Assembly: GCF_014196295.1 (NCBI RefSeq)
Contig: NZ_JACIDK010000001.1
Coordinates: 786,785-850,784 of the forward strand
From: Phenylobacterium haematophilum
GTDB lineage: Bacteria; Pseudomonadota; Alphaproteobacteria; Caulobacterales; Caulobacteraceae
Length of the DNA stretch: 64,000 nucleotides
Direction: 5' to 3'
The number at the start of each line of letters is the position of its first letter. Position 1 is the first letter of the stretch. This document shows positions 48,827-55,618 of this stretch, piece by piece. The notes under the pieces are model-generated. The model searched no databases. It was not told where the DNA came from and was given only the letters and a program-made list of their open reading frames with translations. The translations under genes and the position numbers were made by a program.

Positions 48827-50121
48827 TGCCGCGGACGGACGACAGACTGCTGGTGATCGGCGCGGGGCCGATGGGGCTTGCCGCGGCCTATTACGCTGCC
48901 AAGGCCGGCTGGAAAGTCGAGGTGCTGGAGGCCGGCGACCGGCCCGGCGGCATGGCCGCGCACTTCGACTTCAACGGCCTCTCGCTTGAGCGCTTCTACC
49001 ACTTCTGCTGCCGCAGCGATGTCGACACCACCGCCCTGCTGGCCGAGCTCGGCCTGCCGCCGATCTCCTGGGTCCCGACGAAGATGGGCTACTTCGTCGA
49101 CGGCAAGCTGCATCCCTGGGGCGATCCGATCTCGCTGCTGACCTTCCCCGGCATGAGCCTGGTCGAGAAGGTCCGCTACGGCCTGCAGGCCTATCTCTCG
49201 ACCAAGCGCTCGGACTGGCGACGGCTCGACCAGATCAGCGCCGCAGACTGGTTCCGCGCCTGGTGCGGGCCGAGGGTCTACGACAAGCTCTGGCGGCCGC
49301 TTTTCGAGCTGAAGTTCTACGAGCACGCCGAGAGCATCTCGGCCGCCTGGGTCTGGCAGCGGATCAAGCGGCTGGGCCGCTCGCGCCGCTCGCTGTTCCA
49401 AGAGGAGCTTGGCTACATCGAGGGCGGCTCCGAGGCCCTGGTCACGGCGCTGACGAACGCGATTGAGAAGCTGGACGGGACGATCCATCTGCGGACCCCC
49501 GCCAGCCGCTTGCTGATCGCCGAGGGCGCGGCGCACGGCGTGGAGACCGCAGACGGGCGTCGCTTCGAGGCGAGCCAGGTGATCTCAACCGTCGCCATGC
49601 CGTATGCGGCGGCGATGCTAGCCGACCACCCGGACCTGGCGTCCAGCTACGCGCAGTTCGAGAACGTCGGCGTGGTCTGCGTCGTCCACCAGCTGGCCCA
49701 ACCCGTCACCCCGAACTTCTGGGTCAACATTTCAGACCCGACTATCGACGCGCCGGGTTTCGTCGAGTTCTCGAACCTGCGCCCGCTCGACCGGCACATC
49801 GTCTACGTGCCGTACTACATGCCGGCGGACAATCCGGCGTTCGGGCGGCCAGACGAGTCGTTCATTGAGGAGAGTTTCGGCTATCTGCAGCGGGTGAACG
49901 CGGCGCTGAGCGCCTCAGACCGCATCGCGAGCCACGTCGCGCGCCTGCGTTACGCCCAGCCCGTCTGCGACGTGGGCTTCGCCGACAAGATCCCCGATCC
50001 GCAGACCCCTGCGGCCGGTCTTCAGATTGCAGATACCTGCTTCTACTATCCAGAGGATCGCGGCGTGTCCGAAAGCATCGGCTATGCGCGACGCCTGGTG
50101 GAGAGCCTCCCGCGTGCATGA
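48826..50121 (+). CDS. FAD-dependent amine-oxidase-like oxidoreductase
   Basis: The 431-residue protein has an N-terminal FAD fold, VIGAGPMGLAAA, and the second motif EAGDRPGGMAAHFDF. The core LWRPLFELKFYEHAE and the C-terminal YPEDRGVSESIGYAR resemble the protoporphyrinogen-oxidase/UDP-galactopyranose-mutase superfamily. There is no sign of a haem-pathway role here; the cluster points to a sugar or polyprenyl substrate. It starts in the stop codon of the epimerase gene and overlaps gtrA by eight bases. Confidence 0.83.
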   Translation: MPRTDDRLLVIGAGPMGLAAAYYAAKAGWKVEVLEAGDRPGGMAAHFDFNGLSLERFYHFCCRSDVDTTALLAELGLPPISWVPTKMGYFVDGKLHPWGDPISLLTFPGMSLVEKVRYGLQAYLSTKRSDWRRLDQISAADWFRAWCGPRVYDKLWRPLFELKFYEHAESISAAWVWQRIKRLGRSRRSLFQEELGYIEGGSEALVTALTNAIEKLDGTIHLRTPASRLLIAEGAAHGVETADGRRFEASQVISTVAMPYAAAMLADHPDLASSYAQFENVGVVCVVHQLAQPVTPNFWVNISDPTIDAPGFVEFSNLRPLDRHIVYVPYYMPADNPAFGRPDESFIEESFGYLQRVNAALSASDRIASHVARLRYAQPVCDVGFADKIPDPQTPAAGLQIADTCFYYPEDRGVSESIGYARRLVESLPRA

Positions 50122-50542
50122 GCGCCTGCGCCCGCTGCTGAGCCGCCAGTTCGCCGCCTTCCTGCTGGTCGGCGGGACGGCGGCCGGGGCGCAGTGGCTG
50201 AGCCGTTTCGCCTTCAGCCATGCCCTGCCCTATGCCGCCGCCGTCGTCTGCGCCTACGCGGTCGGGGTGCTGGTCGCCTTCGAGCTCAATCGCCGGTTCG
50301 TCTTTCCGACCGCGCCGGGCGATCGCCGCGGCCAGTTCATGCGCTTCCTGGCGGTGAACGCCGTCTCCTTCGCCGTCGTCTGGCTGTTTTCGATGCTGTT
50401 GGGCGAATGGCTGCTGCCACGATTCATGGCGCGCCCGTGGGCCGAAGCCGTCGGCCACGGTGTGGGCGTGCTGTCCCCTGCCGTGCTGAGCTTCGCCCTG
50501 CACAAGCGCTACACGTTCCGAACCCAAGGGCCCACCGAATGA
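50114..50542 (+). CDS. GtrA-family membrane protein
   Basis: The 142-residue protein has four transmembrane helices in GtrA style, with FLLVGGTAAGAQWL in the first, FELNRRFVF between the second and third, and LHKRYTFRT at the C-terminal end, both typical. GtrA proteins are thought to flip or help transfer polyprenyl-phosphate sugars. It starts with GTG inside the end of the FAD gene and overlaps the HAD-UbiA gene by four bases. In Mycobacterium tuberculosis a GtrA gene (Rv3789) is likewise directly next to dprE1-dprE2, which supports a shared pathway. Confidence 0.9.
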   Translation: MHERLRPLLSRQFAAFLLVGGTAAGAQWLSRFAFSHALPYAAAVVCAYAVGVLVAFELNRRFVFPTAPGDRRGQFMRFLAVNAVSFAVVWLFSMLLGEWLLPRFMARPWAEAVGHGVGVLSPAVLSFALHKRYTFRTQGPTE

Positions 50543-52002
50543 CCCTGCAGCCTGACGCGCAACGTGCAGCCGCCAGCGTGCTGGTCGTCGACCTCGACGA
50601 CACATTGGTCCGCACCGACACCTTGGCCGAGCAGTTCGTGGCGCTGGTGTTCAGCAAGCCATTGGCCGCGCTCATGGTGTTGCCGATGCTGTTGCGCGGC
50701 CGCGCCGCGTTCAAGGACCGGCTGTCACAAATGCAGCCGCTGGACCCGGCCGCCCTACCCTACAACGAGCCGCTGCTGGACTTCCTGCGGGCGGAGCGGT
50801 CGCAATCGCGGCCTATTCATCTGGTCACCGCCGCTCACCAGTCGGTCGCTGACGCCGTCGCCGGCCACTGCGGCCTGTTCGACAGCGCCGAGGGCAGCGA
50901 CGCGGGCCGCAATCTCAAGGGCGCACGCAAGGCTGAACACCTGACTGAACGCTTTCCCGAAGGCTTCTGCTATGCTGGCGACTCCCGGGCCGACCTCAAG
51001 GTCTGGGCGCACGCCGAGAGCATCGTGCTGGCGGGCGCGAGCGCCAGCGTCGCGCAAGACGCGCGAAACCTGGGCAAGCCGCTCGAAGCCGAGTTCGACC
51101 GCGACCGCCCCCGCCTGAAGACCTGGCGCAAGGCGCTGCGCTTGCACCAGTGGACCAAGAACCTCCTGGTGTTCCTGCCGCTGCTGCTCTCGCAGAAGTT
51201 CACCGAGCCGCACGCCGTTCTACTCAGCTTGGTGGCGTTCGTCGCCATGGGACTGACCGCCTCGGCGACCTATCTGATTAACGACCTATCAGACCTGGCC
51301 TCCGATCGCCGCCACGCCACCAAGCGCAACCGGCCGCTGGCCGCGGGCGTGCTGCGCATCGAGCACGTGGCCGTCGCCGTTCCTCTGCTGTTGATCACCG
51401 CCGCCGCGCTCGCGCTGGCGACGTCTCCGATCCTGTTGCTGGGCTTGGCTGGTTACGCCGCCTTGACGCTGACCTACACCTTCCGCCTGAAGCGGCGGCC
51501 CATGCTGGACGTCGCGGCCCTCGCCTCGCTGTACGCGATCCGCGTGGCTATCGGCGCAGCGGTGATCGGGACGCCGCAGTCGCCCTGGCTGATCACGTTC
51601 TCGCTGTTCTTCTTCTTCTCGATGTCGCTGGCCAAGCGCTACGCCGAGATTCACAACCTGCGGGACGGCGAAGGATCCCGTGCCCTACCCGGTCGCGGCT
51701 ACCGTACCGACGACGGGCCGGCGGTGCTGGCGCTCGGTGCGGCGTCCAGCGTCGCCTCGGTGCTGGTCGTGGTCACCTATCTGATGGAAGAGGCGTTTCC
51801 CTCGAACATCTACGAACAACCCGACTGGCTTTGGGTCGCGCCGTTCCTGCTGATGATCTGGGTCGGGCGGATCTGGCTGGTCGCGGGGCGAGGCGAGCTG
51901 GACGAGGATCCGATCGCCTACGCAATCAGCGACCGCTTCAGCTGGAAGCTGATGGTCCCCCTCGTCGCCGCCTTCGTCTTGGCCACCGTCGCATGGCCCT
52001 GA
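50539..52002 (+). CDS. HAD phosphatase fused to UbiA prenyltransferase (decaprenylphosphoryl-phosphoribose synthase-like)
   Basis: The 487-residue protein is a fusion. Residues 10-175 form a haloacid-dehalogenase phosphatase with DLDDT (Asp18, Asp20) and GDSRADLKVW. Residues 190-487 form a UbiA prenyltransferase with NDLSDLASDRRHATKRNRP (Asn248 to Asp256) and DVAALASLYAIR, plus SLAKRYAEIHNLR. These match Rv3806c, which joins decaprenyl phosphate to phosphoribosyl pyrophosphate. The phosphatase half could remove the 5-phosphate that in mycobacteria needs a separate enzyme; that assignment is inferred. Starts in the gtrA stop codon (ATGA) and overlaps the DprE1-like gene by 10 bases. Confidence 0.87.
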   Translation: MTLQPDAQRAAASVLVVDLDDTLVRTDTLAEQFVALVFSKPLAALMVLPMLLRGRAAFKDRLSQMQPLDPAALPYNEPLLDFLRAERSQSRPIHLVTAAHQSVADAVAGHCGLFDSAEGSDAGRNLKGARKAEHLTERFPEGFCYAGDSRADLKVWAHAESIVLAGASASVAQDARNLGKPLEAEFDRDRPRLKTWRKALRLHQWTKNLLVFLPLLLSQKFTEPHAVLLSLVAFVAMGLTASATYLINDLSDLASDRRHATKRNRPLAAGVLRIEHVAVAVPLLLITAAALALATSPILLLGLAGYAALTLTYTFRLKRRPMLDVAALASLYAIRVAIGAAVIGTPQSPWLITFSLFFFFSMSLAKRYAEIHNLRDGEGSRALPGRGYRTDDGPAVLALGAASSVASVLVVVTYLMEEAFPSNIYEQPDWLWVAPFLLMIWVGRIWLVAGRGELDEDPIAYAISDRFSWKLMVPLVAAFVLATVAWP

Positions 52003-53330
52003 GCTTCCACAGCCAGGTCGTCGAGCCGTGGGGCCGGACGCCGCGCTTGCCGCATCAGGTCGCCCGCCCCCGGCACCAGGACCAGCTTCCTGGCCTGATC
52101 GCAGAAGCCTGCGCGGACGAAAGCCTGCTCGCGGCCGGCCTGCATCGCTCCTACGGCGACAGCGGTCTCAATCCTGACGGCCTGATGATCTCGATGCGCG
52201 GCCTCGATCGCTTCATCGCCTTCGACCCGGCGACCGGCGTCCTGCGCGCGGAGGCCGGCGTGAGCCTCGACGAGATCCTGCGCATGGCGACGCCCCACGG
52301 GTGGTTCCTGCCGACCACCCCCGGCACCCGGTTCGTGACACTTGGCGGGGCGATCGCCAACGACGTGCACGGCAAGAACCATCATCGCGCCGGCTCGTTC
52401 GGTCGGTACGTGCGCCGCATCGGCCTGATGCGCTCGGACGGCGGAGCCCTCGAGCTCTCGGCGCAGGAGCGGCCGGAGCTGTTCCACGCCACGCTCGGCG
52501 GGCTTGGCCTCACCGGCCTGATCGCCTGGGCCGAAATCGCTCTGTCGCCGATCCCGAGCACCTTCGTCGACGAGGAAACCGTCCCGTTCGCCAACCTCGC
52601 GGAGTACTTTCGGCTGAGCGCCGAGAGCGATCCGCGCTTCGAACACGTGTCCTCGTGGATCGATTGCACAGCCACCGGCGGCGCATTGGGGCGCGGGGTC
52701 ATGTACCGCGCCAACTGGTCCTCGGCCGGCGGACTGGCGCCGCACTCGCCGCGACAGAAGCTGAAAGTTCCTGTCACGGCGCCGCCAGGCCTGATGAACC
52801 GGCTGTCGCTGAAGGCCTTCAACACCGCCTATGGCGCCCTGCAGCGGATGCGGCGCGGGACGGCCCGCAAGCACTATGGCGGCGCCTTCTATCCGCTGGA
52901 CGCGATCGGCGGCTGGAACCGCTTCTACGGCCCGGCGGGCTTCTATCAGCACCAGTTCATGGCGCCCGTCGAGACCCAACAGGACGCCATGGCCGAGGTG
53001 CTGCGGACGCTCGCGGCCACAGGCCAAGGCTCGTTCCTGGCGGTGCTCAAGACCCTCGGCCCCCTGCGCTCAGGCGGCCTGGTCTCCTTCGAAGGCCCGG
53101 GCGCCTCGCTGGCGCTGGATTTCCCGAACCGGGGCGAAGCGACGCTGAAGCTGCTGGAGCGGCTCGACGCCATCGTCGTGGCGGCCGGCGGCAAGATCTA
53201 TCCGGCCAAGGACGGACGCATGTCCGCGGCCACTTTCCGCGCGGGCTATCCGCGCTGGCGCGAGCTTGAGGCGTTGCGCGACCCCCTGTTTTCTTCACGT
53301 TTCTGGCGACGAGTGACACATGACCAATAA
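51993..53330 (+). CDS. DprE1-like FAD oxidase (decaprenylphosphoryl-ribose 2'-oxidase family)
   Basis: DprE1 oxidises the 2'-hydroxyl of polyprenyl-phosphoryl-ribose. The 445-residue protein has the VAO-type FAD domain and the family hallmark DVHGKNHHRAGSFG (residues 124-137). It also has GLGLTGLI, FYPLDAIGGWNRFYGPAGF and YPAKDGRMSAATF with Lys406, equivalent to Lys418 of the mycobacterial enzyme. The position of the benzothiazinone-reactive Cys387 is Ala374 (LALDFP). The start at 51993 overlaps the UbiA gene and the stop overlaps the next gene by 11 bases. Related D-arabinono-lactone oxidases lack the HGKNHH motif. Confidence 0.9.
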   Translation: MALSFHSQVVEPWGRTPRLPHQVARPRHQDQLPGLIAEACADESLLAAGLHRSYGDSGLNPDGLMISMRGLDRFIAFDPATGVLRAEAGVSLDEILRMATPHGWFLPTTPGTRFVTLGGAIANDVHGKNHHRAGSFGRYVRRIGLMRSDGGALELSAQERPELFHATLGGLGLTGLIAWAEIALSPIPSTFVDEETVPFANLAEYFRLSAESDPRFEHVSSWIDCTATGGALGRGVMYRANWSSAGGLAPHSPRQKLKVPVTAPPGLMNRLSLKAFNTAYGALQRMRRGTARKHYGGAFYPLDAIGGWNRFYGPAGFYQHQFMAPVETQQDAMAEVLRTLAATGQGSFLAVLKTLGPLRSGGLVSFEGPGASLALDFPNRGEATLKLLERLDAIVVAAGGKIYPAKDGRMSAATFRAGYPRWRELEALRDPLFSSRFWRRVTHDQ

Positions 53331-54090
53331 CGCCTGGCGCGGCCGCGGCGTCCTCATTCTGGGTGCCGCCTCGGCTATCGCCGAAGCGGTCGCGCGCGAC
53401 CTCGCCGCCCAAGGCGCCCAGCTGATTCTGGTGGCGCGCGACGGCGCGCGGCTGGAGGCGATCGCCGCCGACCTGCGGGTGCGCGGCTCTCCCAACGTCG
53501 CCGTGCGGGCGTTGGATTTGGTCGAGTCAGAACCCACCGACGAGCTGCTGCAGTCGCTCGCCGACGCCATCGGCGGCTTCGACACCGCCCTGATCGCTCA
53601 CGGCCTGCTCGGCGACCAGACCCGCGCCGAACAGGACGCTGCGCACGCCGCGGCCCTGATCGACGTCAACTTCACCTCAGCCGGCCTGTGGGCGCTCGCC
53701 CTGGCGCGCCGGCTGGAACGCACTGACGGCCGCAACGGGGTGGTCGCGGCGATCGGCAGCGTGGCCGGCGACCGCGGGCGGAGCTCCAACTTCGTCTATG
53801 GCGCAGCCAAGGCCGGCCTGGCGGTGCTGATGCAGGGACTGGCGCACCGCAGCGCGCTGCACGGCGGCCCCAAGGCGGTGATCTTCAAGCTGGGCTTTGT
53901 CGACACCCCGATGACCGCCGAGATTCCGAAGGGCGGGCCCCTGTGGGCGACGCCCGACGCCGTGGCCAAGGTCATCGTCAAAGGCCTGGATGGGCGTAGC
54001 GCGATCGTCTACGGGCCCTGGTTCTGGCGCTACGTCATGCTGATCATCCGGCTACTGCCGCAGCCGGTGATCGCCCGGATCGACATCTAG
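53320..54090 (+). CDS. DprE2-like short-chain dehydrogenase (keto-ribose reductase)
   Basis: The 256-residue classical SDR has an N-terminal glycine motif (LILGAASAIAEA), Ser147, Tyr160 and Lys164 as the catalytic set (YGAAK), and DVNFTS. The C-terminal part (GPWFWRYVMLIIRLLPQPVI) closely follows the end of mycobacterial DprE2, including FRYVMM-like and RxxP elements, and that tail is unusual in other SDRs. It would reduce the 2'-keto intermediate to the arabinose form. Position directly after the DprE1-like gene with an overlap makes the pair assignment strong. Confidence 0.89.
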   Translation: MTNNAWRGRGVLILGAASAIAEAVARDLAAQGAQLILVARDGARLEAIAADLRVRGSPNVAVRALDLVESEPTDELLQSLADAIGGFDTALIAHGLLGDQTRAEQDAAHAAALIDVNFTSAGLWALALARRLERTDGRNGVVAAIGSVAGDRGRSSNFVYGAAKAGLAVLMQGLAHRSALHGGPKAVIFKLGFVDTPMTAEIPKGGPLWATPDAVAKVIVKGLDGRSAIVYGPWFWRYVMLIIRLLPQPVIARIDI

Positions 54091-54107
54091 TCGTCCGGGC
54101 TTCGCCT

Positions 54108-54836
54108 CTACCCCTTCGAGCGACCTTCACGCAGGCGCTCGATCGGGTCGAGCAGATAGGCGAAATCCTGGCGGCGGAAGCTGCGGAACAGCAGGATCAC
54201 GCCGCTGAGCGTCAGCCAGGTCACGCCGCTGGCGATGGTGATGATCAGCGGGTGATTGAAGCTCTCGCGCTTGGTGTAGTCCATGATGTGGATCATCCAG
54301 AAGATGTCCCACAGCCGCCAAGTGTCGTTGCGCAGCAGCTGCATCTCGCCGGTGGCCGCCGACATGAACAGCGTCGTGCGCTCGGCGTCGGCGAACTCCA
54401 CCCGCCAGGCCGGCAGTTCGGCGGTGCGCGACTCGACGTCCGGCGTCTCGATCTTGCGGATCGAGGTCACGCCCTCCGAACCGGCGAAGGCCGCGGCGGC
54501 CAACGCGCCAGCCCGGGCCGCGTCGATGACCACCGGCTGGCCGCTCGCCGCGTCGAGCAGCTTGATCCCAGACGGGGTCGTCGCCTGGTAGACCTGAGCG
54601 CTCCCGAGGGTCTTGAGCTGCAGTTTCAGCACTGGCTCGCCCAGCGCGGCGGCCACTTGGGCCAAGGGCAGCGCCTGGGCGGGCAGCATCGGCGGAGCGG
54701 CTTGGCGAACCGAGCCTTCGCCAGAAACCTTGTTATGGTCCAGCAGGGCCATCATCGCGCCGCTGATCGACCAGAGCAGCATCTGCAGGCCCAGCACCAG
54801 GCCGAACCACTTGTGAAGCGTGCGGATCAGAAACAT
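54108..54836 (-). CDS. PepSY-domain membrane protein, second copy
   Basis: This 242-residue protein has a first membrane helix after MFLIRTLHKWFGLVLGLQ, a periplasmic PepSY-like region and a last helix (about 207-228). The segment IFWMIHIMDYTKRESFNHPL near residue 195 is shared with the upstream paralogue. The frame extends upstream to 55088, but only the ATG at 54836 gives the membrane start. PepSY membrane proteins often act with siderophore or haem uptake; two histidine-rich turns could bind haem or metal. It converges on the DprE2-like gene. Confidence 0.82.
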   Translation of the reverse strand: MFLIRTLHKWFGLVLGLQMLLWSISGAMMALLDHNKVSGEGSVRQAAPPMLPAQALPLAQVAAALGEPVLKLQLKTLGSAQVYQATTPSGIKLLDAASGQPVVIDAARAGALAAAAFAGSEGVTSIRKIETPDVESRTAELPAWRVEFADAERTTLFMSAATGEMQLLRNDTWRLWDIFWMIHIMDYTKRESFNHPLIITIASGVTWLTLSGVILLFRSFRRQDFAYLLDPIERLREGRSKG

Positions 54837-54847
54837 CGGGCGATCCC

Positions 54848-55546
54848 CTAGGCCGCTTTGCGCGCGCGGCGCCGGCGGCGGAAACTGTAGAGCAGCAGCC
54901 AGCCGCCGGTGGCCGATGTCGCCACCGCCATCCAGGTGGCGACGCGCAGCAGCGTGTTGTTCATGTCCGTGCGATCTTCGTAGTCCATGATGTGGAACAT
55001 CCAGACGAAGTCGAAGGTGCGCCAAAGGTCGTGACGCTTGGCCACGAGCTCGCCGGTCTGCGGCGAGATGTAGAGGGTCGGCTTCCACATGCCCTCGAAT
55101 TCGACCCGCCAGATCGGGACCTGACGCCCCTTGATCTCGCTGGGCGCGACGTCGAGCAGTTCGACGTTCTTGACCGCACCCTCGCCGGCATAGAGCGCGA
55201 TGGCGCGTTCACGCGCGGCCACCTCGTCGAGCGGCGAGAGGAGTTCGCCGCTGCGGGCGTCGAACAGCATCCGCCCCGGAACGGCGTCGACGACGTACAC
55301 CGGCCGGCCGAGCTGGGTTTCGAGGCGCACCGACCGCGTGCCGCCCGGGACGAGCGACGTCGGCTCGACCAAGCCCTGCAGGGCGATCGGCTGTTGGCGC
55401 GGAGCGCGCACCAGATGGTCGCCATGGATGATGTCGATGTGGATCGCGGTCATGTAGAGACCGCTCAGCATCCATAACACCGCCTGGACGGCGATGATCA
55501 GGGCGAGCCACTTGTGGGTCTTCCGGGCCAGGGCCGGCAGGCGCAT
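54848..55546 (-). CDS. PepSY-domain membrane protein, first copy
   Basis: The 232-residue protein has an N-terminal helix (LARKTHKWLALIIAVQAVLWML), a periplasmic PepSY region (about 50-180) and a C-terminal helix ending in RRRRRARK. FVWMFHIMDYEDRTDMNN aligns with the paralogue next door, showing tandem duplication. It lies 72 bases after the TonB-dependent receptor and 11 bases before the second copy, so the three form an operon. A role in reducing or releasing an imported metal complex is likely but not shown by sequence alone. Confidence 0.84.
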   Translation of the reverse strand: MRLPALARKTHKWLALIIAVQAVLWMLSGLYMTAIHIDIIHGDHLVRAPRQQPIALQGLVEPTSLVPGGTRSVRLETQLGRPVYVVDAVPGRMLFDARSGELLSPLDEVAARERAIALYAGEGAVKNVELLDVAPSEIKGRQVPIWRVEFEGMWKPTLYISPQTGELVAKRHDLWRTFDFVWMFHIMDYEDRTDMNNTLLRVATWMAVATSATGGWLLLYSFRRRRRARKAA

Positions 55547-55618
55547 GTCGAACTCTCTTCAGCAAATAGCTGACGCTGGACGGGCCATGGGGCAGCCCGT
55601 CCAGCGTCGTGCGCCGAC

